The notes under the pieces were generated by a model. The model saw only the letters and a program-made list of their open reading frames with translations. It was not told the DNA's origin and made no database searches. This document shows, in pieces, positions 6,326-13,328 of a stretch of DNA of 20,290 nt (position 1 is its first letter; each line of letters starts with the position of its first letter). The stretch is taken from positions 1-20,290 of IMG/VR virus record IMGVR_UViG_3300017917_000577. One strand, given 5' to 3'. This DNA is from a virus. A program made the position numbers and the translations under genes.

Positions 6326-9009
6326 AAAAGTTTAGCCAACACATTCAACCTAAAGAAGAAAAAAAAGAACTTTCTCTAACGGAAAAAGTTTGGCTTGATG
6401 CTAAGAAAAAAATTGAACAAGAACAAAAACAATCTGAACAATATCGTTTAGAAGAACAACAAAAAGAAGAAGAGCTTCGTAAAAAACTTTATGTTGAAAA
6501 AATTGTTGATGTTAATGTTACTAGACAAGAATTTGTTGGTGAAGATTTATTTGAAGAAGAATCTGCACCAGAAGAAATAATTCCTGAGCCACAAACAATT
6601 ACTGAACAAGTAGTCATTCAAGGAACTCCTGGACCACAAGGTCAACAGGGACCGATTGGACCACAAGGACCAAAAGGTGATAAGGGTGAAAAAGGTGACC
6701 GTGGAGAAACTGGTCTAAATGGTTTGCGTGGTGAACGTGGTGAAAAAGGCGACACTGGCCCACAAGGTATTCAAGGTGAGCAAGGACTTCCAGGCCGTAA
6801 TGGTAAAGACGGAGCTAAAGGTGATAAAGGCGACCGTGGTGAGCAAGGCCTTCCAGGCCGAGATGGTGTTGATGGAAAAGATGGTCAACCAGGCCAAAAA
6901 GGTGATACTGGTGAGCGTGGCGAAAAAGGCCAAGATGGTAAAGACGGCCTCAACGGAAAAGATGGTCGTGATGGCCAAGACGGAAAACCAGGACCCAAAG
7001 GTGAAAAAGGTGACAAAGGTGACCGTGGCGAGCAAGGTGAACGGGGACCACAAGGACCAAAAGGTGATGATGGTGAAACACCAGATATCAAACCTTTTTA
7101 CGAAAAATTCAATAAACTATCGCTAGACATTAACAAGAAAGTTGGCCGTATCGTTGGTGATATGGGCGCTCTTGCTGGCAGCGGTGGTTCAGGTTCATAT
7201 TGGTTGAATGACTTAGGTGATACCGATTATTCAGGCATCGTCAATGCAACCAACAATCAAGTATTAACATACGATTCAACACTTAAAAAATGGACAGCTA
7301 AAGACCAAGGTGGTGGTGCAGCTGTTGGTACACTACAACAAGTTACCGAGAATGGCAACACGACAACACTAGGCATCACAACCGCTTCAGTCCAATTAAA
7401 TCTTACATCAGCAATTACAGTAACAACAGGTCAGATGGCATGGAATGCTCAAGACCTTACTGTTGATGTTGGTATGGCCAATGGTGTTACACTACAACTT
7501 GGCCAAGAACAATATATCAAAGTTAAAGCATCTGAAGATATTACCAATGGTCAAACAGTCATGTTTGCTGGTGCGGATGGTGAACATATTTTAGCCGCAA
7601 GATGTAATACTACGGTTACTGGTTTTAGACCAGAATGGTTTATTGGTATTGCAACACAAGACTTGGTTAGAAATGGTTTTGGTTATATTACCACATTTGG
7701 TAAAGTCCACAATGTAAACACATTGGCATTCCAAGAGGGAGAAATCCTATATGTTGATGCTAACACAGTTGGCGGTTTATCCAATACTGCACCAACAATA
7801 CCAAGACCGCAAATCACAGTTGCTGCTGTAACAAAGAGAGCAGGTGGTGATGGTCACTTAATGGTCAGACCAACCTTTGAAACGCAGCTTGCAATAGATG
7901 GTTATGTGAGTGCAGCTGCAGCCTATCGTCAAACAAATTTAGCGTTTGAAGCTGCCAATTCATCAGCATCATATGCTAACTCCGCATTTACTGTTGCTAA
8001 TAATGCGCTTACAAGTTCTAATGGTACAATCATTTGGAATACTGCTAACGCAGCCTTTTTACAAGCAAACACACCAAGTCATGTAGCAAACTCTGCTGCT
8101 TCTTATGCGAATAGTGCTTTCTTGGTGGCAAATAATGCTTTTACAAGTTCCAATGGAACTATTGTGTGGAATACGGCCAATGCGGCCTTCATTCAGGCCA
8201 ATACACCATCTTATACTGCTAACTCAACATCCAGTTATGCTAATGCAGCCTTCACTAAGGCTAATACCGCAATCACAACATCAGGTGGTTCAATCACTGG
8301 TCGTTTGAATGTTGCATACACTCCTGCAACCACAACAGGTTACGGATTAACAATCTCCTCGGCGAATACACAAGGTGGTACAGGCTATGCAGACTTCTTA
8401 AGAGTTACCAACACTTCTGCTGGTGCAACCAATCCAAACAAATCATTCCGTTTGACAAGTTCCGGCGACATAGAAATTATTAATAGTGATTATACCGCAT
8501 CATTATTAGGTTTAACCGACACTGGTGATTTTTCTGTTAGTGGAAAAATATCTGTTAATGGTGCTCAAGCAGTCAATGGTCCCGCTTTTTCTGCATATGC
8601 AGCTGCTATCTTGCAGACTATTCCAAATAATGCTCAGACCAAAGTTCTGTTCCAGACAGAAGAATATGATACAAATGGTTGTTACGCAAGTTCAAGGTTT
8701 ACTCCTAATGTTGCAGGTTATTACCAGTTAAATGCTGAAGTTCGTTTAGATGGTGCCAGTGGTACTGGTGAAATGATGATTATTCTTTACAAAAATGGTT
8801 CGGAATACAAACGAGGAACAAACCAAAGCGGTACACAAATTGCTTCGAATTTTTGGGCTATGCAAGTGAGTTCGTTAGTGTATGCAAATGGTTCAACTGA
8901 TTATTTTGAAATATATGTTCAACAAGGATCTGGTGGGTCTGTAACTGTGACCGCAGTTAATAACCCTGCTATTACTTGGTTCAATGGTTGTATGATGAGA
9001 GGTGCATAA
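6322..9009 (+). CDS. Collagen-like tail fibre with C1q-like tip
   Basis: The 895-residue protein starts at GTG 6322 (GTGA overlap), with AAGGA at 6310-6314. Domains: a charged coiled-coil N-terminus (~1-90) rich in Lys/Glu/Gln; 51 uninterrupted Gly-X-Y triplets (101-253); a linker with YWLNDLGDTDYSG; a beta-rich shaft (~300-520); an Ala/Asn-rich repeat region (~528-655) with 44-residue periodicity; and a C-terminal domain (~753-895) with PAFSAYAA, FTPNVAGYYQLNAEV and NGCMMRGA, which looks like a C1q/TNF-type trimeric jelly roll. The architecture predicts a trimeric fibre or fibritin-like structure with a receptor-binding tip. Assembly may need no chaperone because collagen and C1q domains both trimerise. 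Which virion part it belongs to is not shown. Confidence 0.9.
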   Translation: MKKFSQHIQPKEEKKELSLTEKVWLDAKKKIEQEQKQSEQYRLEEQQKEEELRKKLYVEKIVDVNVTRQEFVGEDLFEEESAPEEIIPEPQTITEQVVIQGTPGPQGQQGPIGPQGPKGDKGEKGDRGETGLNGLRGERGEKGDTGPQGIQGEQGLPGRNGKDGAKGDKGDRGEQGLPGRDGVDGKDGQPGQKGDTGERGEKGQDGKDGLNGKDGRDGQDGKPGPKGEKGDKGDRGEQGERGPQGPKGDDGETPDIKPFYEKFNKLSLDINKKVGRIVGDMGALAGSGGSGSYWLNDLGDTDYSGIVNATNNQVLTYDSTLKKWTAKDQGGGAAVGTLQQVTENGNTTTLGITTASVQLNLTSAITVTTGQMAWNAQDLTVDVGMANGVTLQLGQEQYIKVKASEDITNGQTVMFAGADGEHILAARCNTTVTGFRPEWFIGIATQDLVRNGFGYITTFGKVHNVNTLAFQEGEILYVDANTVGGLSNTAPTIPRPQITVAAVTKRAGGDGHLMVRPTFETQLAIDGYVSAAAAYRQTNLAFEAANSSASYANSAFTVANNALTSSNGTIIWNTANAAFLQANTPSHVANSAASYANSAFLVANNAFTSSNGTIVWNTANAAFIQANTPSYTANSTSSYANAAFTKANTAITTSGGSITGRLNVAYTPATTTGYGLTISSANTQGGTGYADFLRVTNTSAGATNPNKSFRLTSSGDIEIINSDYTASLLGLTDTGDFSVSGKISVNGAQAVNGPAFSAYAAAILQTIPNNAQTKVLFQTEEYDTNGCYASSRFTPNVAGYYQLNAEVRLDGASGTGEMMIILYKNGSEYKRGTNQSGTQIASNFWAMQVSSLVYANGSTDYFEIYVQQGSGGSVTVTAVNNPAITWFNGCMMRGA
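6622..7080 (+). repeat. Collagen-like Gly-X-Y repeat, 51 triplets
   Basis: Every third codon is a glycine codon (GGN) across 153 codons with no interruption. X and Y positions are mostly Pro, Lys, Asp, Glu, Arg and Gln, and KGD/KGE triplets stabilise unhydroxylated bacterial collagens. Longer near-repeats occur, for example the sequence coding GEQGLPGR at about 6775 and again near 6840. The 9-base periodicity creates long spurious frames on both strands. Confidence 0.95.
7963..8280 (+). repeat. Ala/Asn-rich tandem repeat, 44-residue period
   Basis: Two full copies (7963-8094 and 8095-8226; period 132 bases) and a partial third, anchored by SYANSAF or SYANAAF at residues 550, 594 and 638. Each full copy also has SSNGTI-WNTANAAF and QANTPS. 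Protein identity is high while many codons differ, so the duplication is not recent or is under selection. Confidence 0.88.
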
Positions 9010-9725
9010 TGATTATTGGTTCAGGTATTACATTCGGTTCAGGTATCACTTTCACTGGTGATTCATTAGACTATGATGTGCCAGCTAATGTAACAGGTGC
9101 AACTGTTGTTGCTCAAAGTCCATTTGCTGGCGGTGGTAACAGTTATAGCTTTGCGGGTTCAACATCATCATATGTCTATTATAATGGTTCATCAGCACTA
9201 GCATTTGGAACTGGTGATTACACAATTGAATGGTGGCAGTATGATTTAGGAAGTGGGTCATTCCCAAGAATATTTTGGTATTCTTCCACTGTTGGGTCAA
9301 ATTCTCCAAGTTTAGGTCATAGCCAAGAAGGTTCAACATCAAGTAGAGCTTGTTATTTGTGGCCTGCGGTATTGAATATGTCATCAACTGCCATTTCAAC
9401 AAATACTTGGTACCATTTTGCAATAGTTAGAATTTCTGGTAAAGTGTATTTCTACAAAGATGGCACTCTATTAAATGCTGGTGGCACAAACAATACAACG
9501 AATGTAACCGACAGTTCTTCTAGATTCTATATTGCAACCAAGTCTGGTGGTGGTTTATCGTCAGAGCAGTTCTATGGTTATATCACCAACTTCCGTGTAT
9601 GTAAGGGATTAGGTGTATATACTGGTAACTTTACTGTTCCAACCGTAGCCCTATCAAAAACTCAGAGCTCTGGCACCAATATTAGTGCGATTACCAATCA
9701 ATGTTCATTCCTGATGAAACCTTAA
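9009..9725 (+). CDS. LamG/concanavalin-like adhesin-type protein
   Basis: The ATG at 9009 (238 residues) overlaps the fibre stop as TAATG and has an AGAGGT ribosome site; an earlier in-frame ATG at 8976 lies inside the fibre gene. The pattern fits a LamG-type jelly roll: YSFAGSTSSYVYYN, TGDYTIEWWQY, TNTWYHFAIVRISGKVYFYKDG and EQFYGYITNFRVCKG. Such domains in phage tails usually bind glycans. Directly after the fibre gene, it is probably a second host-recognition or fibre-associated protein. The N-terminus with GSGITFGSGITF is a short repeat. Confidence 0.83.
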   Translation: MIIGSGITFGSGITFTGDSLDYDVPANVTGATVVAQSPFAGGGNSYSFAGSTSSYVYYNGSSALAFGTGDYTIEWWQYDLGSGSFPRIFWYSSTVGSNSPSLGHSQEGSTSSRACYLWPAVLNMSSTAISTNTWYHFAIVRISGKVYFYKDGTLLNAGGTNNTTNVTDSSSRFYIATKSGGGLSSEQFYGYITNFRVCKGLGVYTGNFTVPTVALSKTQSSGTNISAITNQCSFLMKP

Positions 9726-9726
9726 T

Positions 9727-9734
9727 CATAAATA
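9727..9734 (+). promoter_or_regulatory. T4-like late promoter candidate (CATAAATA)
   Basis: The 16-base gap between the LamG-like gene and the next gene holds the same octamer as at 4960. By T4 spacing, transcription would begin near 9740, two bases before the ATG at 9742, and no Shine-Dalgarno is visible. It would open the lysis cassette. Confidence 0.45.
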
Positions 9735-9741
9735 AGCAACT

Positions 9742-10026
9742 ATGAAAAAGAAAACCAAAGAAATGCGTGAAGAATGGTCAGAGAAATACAAAAGGAGTAT
9801 TGATTGCAATAATCCAAAAGGTTTCTCACAAAGAGCCCATTGTCAAGGCAGAAAAAAACAAATCAAAGAAGATGGTGTTGGTATGGTCGGTGGTGTTCCA
9901 ACCAATAATGTTAGTGATGGAAACATTGATGGCATTGGCGTTGGACAAAAAGGTGAACCTGGTGTGAATATGAGAAAGAAAAAGAATGTGATTCCTTTTA
10001 GGATGTTTACGAGAAAACAAAAATGA
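9742..10026 (+). CDS. Small basic protein with SIDCNNPKGFSQ module
   Basis: A 94-residue Lys-rich protein. Residues ~14-35 contain YKRSIDCNNPKGFSQRAHCQ, a Cys/His module known to me from many uncharacterised aquatic-phage proteins, with two Cys and one His that could bind metal. The second half is GIGVGQKGEPGVNMRKKK followed by a basic end, also recurrent. No ribosome site is visible, and it overlaps the next gene by ATGA. Function unknown; DNA- or virion-associated by composition only. Confidence 0.8.
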   Translation: MKKKTKEMREEWSEKYKRSIDCNNPKGFSQRAHCQGRKKQIKEDGVGMVGGVPTNNVSDGNIDGIGVGQKGEPGVNMRKKKNVIPFRMFTRKQK

Positions 10027-10472
10027 TATCGTTATTTGTTGATTATGTTAGTTGGATACAAAAACTAAATCACGGCCTACTAGTTCTAAGTTTTATAGGA
10101 TTAGTCGCTGGGTCGGTTCTTAGCAGAATTCCATTTATAAACCAATACGGAAACCTAATCAAAGGTTTATGTGTATTGGTACTTGTTGTAACCATTTTTG
10201 GTGAAGGTTATTTTTATGCTTCTAAAAGTTGGATTGAACAAGTAAAAGAATATCAACAAAAAGTTGCCATTGCTGAGGCTAAATCAGCAGAAGCGAATAA
10301 GAATTTATCTTTAGCATTAGTTGCAAGAAAGGCAGAAATTGATGCCTCACAAAAACTAATTAAAGATGAATTGGTGAAATACACAACACAAATAGATGCT
10401 GAATGTAAAGTCAATCCAAAAGCAATTGAGATTATCAATAAGTCAGCACAAAAACCAGGAAGTAAGAAATGA
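10023..10472 (+). CDS. Membrane protein with periplasmic coiled coil; i-spanin candidate
   Basis: A 149-residue protein with hydrophobic segments at ~19-33 and ~46-66, then an Ala/Lys/Glu-rich helix (~70-125), C128 and a basic tail. An inner-membrane anchor plus periplasmic coiled coil, directly followed and overlapped by a small lipoprotein, is the usual arrangement of Rz/Rz1-type spanins that fuse inner and outer membranes at lysis. Two membrane segments rather than one is unusual for Rz, so this is inference from context. Confidence 0.75.
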   Translation: MISLFVDYVSWIQKLNHGLLVLSFIGLVAGSVLSRIPFINQYGNLIKGLCVLVLVVTIFGEGYFYASKSWIEQVKEYQQKVAIAEAKSAEANKNLSLALVARKAEIDASQKLIKDELVKYTTQIDAECKVNPKAIEIINKSAQKPGSKK

Positions 10473-10729
10473 AAAAACTAATCTTACTTTTACCATTATT
10501 ATTGACTGCCTGTATAACTCCTGATATCAGAAAGTTTCCTGATGTACCACCTGAATTGAAACAGGCCTGTCCAGATTTAGCAGAGATTGACCCAAAGACA
10601 ACAAAATTAAGTGTTGTAGTTGATACGGTCACATCAAACTATAAAGAATACCATGAATGCCGTGTGAAAGTGGATGCTTGGGTTGAATGGTACAATGAAC
10701 AAAAGAAAATATTTGAGAGTGTGAAATGA
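10469..10729 (+). CDS. Small lipoprotein; o-spanin candidate
   Basis: An 86-residue protein with a short signal sequence and lipobox LTAC (acylated C15), predicted for the outer membrane. The mature part has a Pro-rich start (FPDVPPELK), C34, C64 and VDAWVEWYNEQKK. It overlaps the upstream coiled-coil membrane protein by four bases. Pro-rich small lipoproteins in this position are typical Rz1-like outer-membrane spanins, so the two would form a spanin complex. Confidence 0.78.
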   Translation: MKKLILLLPLLLTACITPDIRKFPDVPPELKQACPDLAEIDPKTTKLSVVVDTVTSNYKEYHECRVKVDAWVEWYNEQKKIFESVK

Positions 10730-11130
10730 AAAAAATACTATTAGCATTAGCAATTCTATCATTAAACGGATGTGCATTGGTTGATGCCTATTTTATGGCA
10801 AAGTATGACACCAATGAATACGCATTAGTCAATTCAGTAAAAACTAAAGCACACGTTGCTCAAGCAGATTGTAACGACCGTGCAAAAACATTGGTAAATG
10901 TGAATGATATCTATGTAACAACATATCAATTTAGAAATTTTACATACCATATTCCACGTAATGATGATGCTACAAAAATGGCAGAGAAACTATTGAAGTT
11001 ATCTTTAGACACTAAAGACTACTATGCCAAGAATGAAAAGGTATCAGAATTTTTCTGTAAGGCCAAGTATCAACAAATATTCAAGTCTGCTGATGAAATA
11101 CAATCAGTATTAGGGAGAAAACCAAGATGA
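10726..11130 (+). CDS. Lipoprotein of unknown function
   Basis: A 134-residue protein starting on an ATGA overlap. Its signal sequence ends at LNGC (C16), a plausible lipobox with an unusual Asn. The mature domain has two more Cys, ADCNDRAK and FFCKAKY, which could form a disulfide in the periplasm. It is helix-rich and moderately charged. A second lipoprotein next to the spanin candidates could be a further lysis component or an exclusion factor; nothing identifies it. Confidence 0.75.
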   Translation: MKKILLALAILSLNGCALVDAYFMAKYDTNEYALVNSVKTKAHVAQADCNDRAKTLVNVNDIYVTTYQFRNFTYHIPRNDDATKMAEKLLKLSLDTKDYYAKNEKVSEFFCKAKYQQIFKSADEIQSVLGRKPR

Positions 11131-11333
11131 CACCAGAACAACTACAAGAATTACTAGTTTCATATCATAATGCGTATGAACAAGGTCAAATTAACAAAGA
11201 TGAATTGGTTGCATTGATTCAAGGTGTGGATATCATGGAAGGTTTAGGTGATGATGTTGATGCTATGCACACCAAAGAACAATTGAACACTATATTAAAT
11301 GCAGCTATTTCTGCTGCTTCACTATTGGCATAA
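11127..11333 (+). CDS. Small acidic protein of unknown function
   Basis: A 68-residue protein on an ATGA overlap. It is helical and acidic, with MTPEQLQELLVSYHNAYEQG and a C-terminal Ala/Ser/Leu helix (NTILNAAISAASLLA). Related short proteins sit near lysis genes in aquatic myoviruses as far as I recall. No membrane segment is convincing. Confidence 0.75.
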   Translation: MTPEQLQELLVSYHNAYEQGQINKDELVALIQGVDIMEGLGDDVDAMHTKEQLNTILNAAISAASLLA

Positions 11334-11337
11334 TAAA

Positions 11338-11955
11338 ATGACTGAACTTACATTAGACCAACTGAAACAATTACTGCCTAAGAATCCTTATGTTGAACAT
11401 TGGCATAAGGCATTAGCACAATTGTTACCTGATTATGAAATCAACACACCACAGCGTATTGCTGCTTTTATTGCTCAATGTTCTCACGAATCTGGTGGGT
11501 TTCTATTTCTTAAAGAGAACCTAAACTATCGTGCTGAATCATTGATGAGAGTTTGGCCTAAACATTTTCCTACACTAGAAATTGCGAAGGCTTACGAAAA
11601 GAAACCAGAAAAGATTGCAAATAAAGCATATGCTAATCGCATGGGTAATGGGCCAGAAGAATCTGGCGATGGTTGGAAGTTTGCAGGTAAAGGATTAATT
11701 CAACTAACAGGCAGAACGAACTACACATGGTTTGCAGCCTCATTAGAAATATCTGTTGAAGAAGCATCTGAATACCTACAAACATTTGAGGGTGCAGCTC
11801 AATCTGCCTGCTGGTTCTGGGAAAATAACAACCTAAACCGTTTTGCTGATGTTGGTGATATTAAAGGTATGACCAAAGTAATCAACGGTGGTTACATTGG
11901 TTTGGAAGATAGAGAGAAACACTATCAACACGCACTCCATGTAATGGGAGTGTAA
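11338..11955 (+). CDS. Endolysin, GH19 chitinase-like lysozyme
   Basis: The start is ATG 11338 (205 residues), four bases after the preceding stop; an in-frame ATG at 11299 lies inside that gene and adds a spurious hydrophobic leader. GH19-type features: IAAFIAQCSHESGGF with catalytic-acid candidate E51, then LKENLNYRAESL with E60; MGNGPEESGDGWKFAGKG and LIQLTGRTNY; and a C-terminal ACWFWENNNLN and VINGGYIGLEDR. The enzyme should cleave the glycan strand of peptidoglycan. It has no signal peptide, so a holin must release it. Its place inside the membrane-protein cluster fits a lysis cassette. Confidence 0.9.
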   Translation: MTELTLDQLKQLLPKNPYVEHWHKALAQLLPDYEINTPQRIAAFIAQCSHESGGFLFLKENLNYRAESLMRVWPKHFPTLEIAKAYEKKPEKIANKAYANRMGNGPEESGDGWKFAGKGLIQLTGRTNYTWFAASLEISVEEASEYLQTFEGAAQSACWFWENNNLNRFADVGDIKGMTKVINGGYIGLEDREKHYQHALHVMGV

Positions 11956-12164
11956 TGTGTAGTAATTGCCTTATTTGGGTTTTGTGGATGAAATTTAGAT
12001 GGGGCGGCCAAATTAAGTGGCACAAGAGTAGGACATGGTTTGGTTTTCACAACAGTTGGATTAGTCCAAATGGAAGTGAGTGGGAATATACGATAGTGAA
12101 ACCAAAAAGACAACCATGGTGGTATGTACCTTTGTGCTATAAAGGAATTATAAAGAGAAAATAA
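11955..12164 (+). CDS. Tryptophan-rich small basic protein
   Basis: A 69-residue protein on a TAATG overlap with the endolysin. It has nine Trp (8, 11, 16, 22, 28, 35, 43, 55, 56) and many Lys/Arg, with an N-terminal CSNC. A later in-frame ATG at 11988 is a possible alternative start, but the coupled one is preferred. Composition suggests interfacial membrane or glycan binding. I recall similar Trp-rich proteins near lysis genes of aquatic phages, with no known function. Confidence 0.72.
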   Translation: MCSNCLIWVLWMKFRWGGQIKWHKSRTWFGFHNSWISPNGSEWEYTIVKPKRQPWWYVPLCYKGIIKRK

Positions 12165-12165
12165 A

Positions 12166-12453
12166 ATGGATGATAAGAAACTAGTTAAATGGTTACTATT
12201 ACTATTGTTGCTGCCTATTGGTTTGGCATATTTTAGTGATGGTGAAAGATATCGTTACCCATGTCAGAATCCTGCCAATTGGGATAAAGAAATTTGTAAG
12301 ATGCCATTGTGTGATGTGAACAGAACTTGTCCTGAACATATATTCAAAGGACAACGTGACCCAAGATTAGGACCACCAAAAGATGAACCGACTAAAACAA
12401 CTAATATGCCAAATTTGGCGCCAGTTTCACAAGGAGCAAACTGTGGAAAATAA
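12166..12453 (+). CDS. Anchored cysteine-rich envelope protein
   Basis: A 95-residue protein starting one base after the previous stop. An N-terminal hydrophobic segment (~9-23, seven Leu in a row) follows a KKLVK start and is not obviously cleaved. The exported part has five Cys (33, 44, 49, 55, 93) in YPCQNPANW, EICKMPLCDVNRTCPEHIF and NCGK, probably disulfide-bonded in the periplasm, with a Pro-rich linker. The pattern is conserved among phages as I recall it, with no assigned function. It overlaps the next gene by 11 bases. Confidence 0.77.
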   Translation: MDDKKLVKWLLLLLLLPIGLAYFSDGERYRYPCQNPANWDKEICKMPLCDVNRTCPEHIFKGQRDPRLGPPKDEPTKTTNMPNLAPVSQGANCGK

Positions 12454-12937
12454 TGTAAGATACACCGAAGAAGAATTGATGGCACGCCTGAAGTTTTTTA
12501 TTGGTATTTGCCTATCACTAACACTTTTTGGTATTGTGTTCGTTGTGTTATATTCTTTAATTTTTGTAACACAACCACTTAATGCTATTAGTCCAATTGA
12601 CCAAAAGTTTTTTGAGTTGATTGTGCCTATCGCTACATTCTTAACTGGTACTCTATCAGGTATTATGTTGGCGGGTGGTGATAAAGATGCTCGCATGAAA
12701 GCATTAGATGCTGCTAATAGACCAACAACAGTATCACCAATGCCACCTTCAACACCTTCACCAAGTTTTGGTGGATTACCTGTTAACAATGCTGGTTCTT
12801 TTGGTGTAAAACCTTTGACACCAACAGCATTCTCGGCACCTGCTCAAAATATAAATACCACAGCATTTACACCAACTGTAACAACAGGATTTGGTGGTAA
12901 ACCAATGCCTGTTCAACCTGACCATCCGGAGATTTAA
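12443..12937 (+). CDS. Two-helix membrane protein with Pro/Thr-rich tail
   Basis: The start chosen is GTG 12443, because AAGGAG (12431-12436) lies six bases upstream; an earlier in-frame ATG at 12383 sits inside the preceding gene. The 164-residue product has membrane segments at ~18-43 and ~57-78, the second ending LSGIMLAGGDKDARM, followed by a long Pro/Thr/Ser/Gly/Asn-rich tail (~93-164). It could be a holin or antiholin-like protein by context, but the extended low-complexity tail is unlike classical holins. Confidence 0.78.
   Translation: MENNVRYTEEELMARLKFFIGICLSLTLFGIVFVVLYSLIFVTQPLNAISPIDQKFFELIVPIATFLTGTLSGIMLAGGDKDARMKALDAANRPTTVSPMPPSTPSPSFGGLPVNNAGSFGVKPLTPTAFSAPAQNINTTAFTPTVTTGFGGKPMPVQPDHPEI
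12850..12857 (+). promoter_or_regulatory. Perfect T4 late-promoter octamer (TATAAATA), internal
   Basis: TATAAATA lies inside the preceding membrane-protein gene, 81 bases before the holin-candidate ATG. If active late in infection it would boost the holin candidate, the secreted peptide and the coiled-coil protein. In A-rich DNA such an octamer can occur by chance, so confidence is limited. Confidence 0.35.
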
Positions 12938-12938
12938 C

Positions 12939-13157
12939 ATGAAATGGTTAAGAAGTATGCTTGGTGATGGTACTGATGATAATATTAGTAGCAAAAGAGT
13001 AATTACATTCTTAGCATTTATTGTTTGTGTGTATGGTTTTATTGCTGACATTCATGGATATCAGATAACACCAGCACTATTTGAATCTATGATTTATCTT
13101 GTTATCGCAGGCTTAGGCTTTACTGCCTCAGAAAAGTTTGCCTCTAAAAAGGAATAA
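12939..13157 (+). CDS. Holin candidate, two membrane helices
   Basis: The ATG at 12939 (72 residues) follows the upstream stop by one base. A charged N-terminus (MKWLRSMLGDGTDDNISSKR) precedes two hydrophobic helices at ~21-37 and ~46-63, and the C-terminus is short and basic (EKFASKKE). Size, topology and neighbourhood with an endolysin and spanin candidates match small class II-like holins. It is the best holin candidate of the cassette; the neighbour at 12443 is the main rival. Confidence 0.8.
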   Translation: MKWLRSMLGDGTDDNISSKRVITFLAFIVCVYGFIADIHGYQITPALFESMIYLVIAGLGFTASEKFASKKE

Positions 13158-13160
13158 AAT

Positions 13161-13328
13161 ATGAAACAATCCATATTAGCAATCGCATTAGCATTTGCCG
13201 TTTCTTCAGTTTATGCAGCTGAAACTAAAAAAGTTTGTGTAAAAGATGAAAAGACAGGCAAAGAAACTTGTAAAACAGTTAAGGTGCATAAGAAATTAGA
13301 TGGCACTAAGGTACCAGAAAAGAAATAA
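13161..13328 (+). CDS. Small secreted Lys-rich protein
   Basis: A 55-residue gene. GGAATAAAAT supplies the ribosome site, and the stop overlaps the next ATG (TAATG). MKQSILAIALAFAVSSVYA is a textbook Sec signal peptide with cleavage expected after VYA. The ~36-residue mature part has two Cys (26 and 37) in KVCVKDEKTGKETCKTV and ends KKLDGTKVPEKK. It should reach the periplasm, possibly with one disulfide. Similar short secreted proteins occur in aquatic phage genomes from memory; the function is unknown. Confidence 0.75.
   Translation: MKQSILAIALAFAVSSVYAAETKKVCVKDEKTGKETCKTVKVHKKLDGTKVPEKK

Noticed and set aside
6715-7126. Long open frames on both strands in the collagen segment
   Set aside because: They are by-products of the Gly-X-Y 9-base periodicity; they lack ribosome sites and read as low-complexity sequence.
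6622-8280. Repeats considered as a CRISPR array
   Set aside because: The repeats keep a coding frame, have no unique spacers of constant length and form recognised protein repeats.
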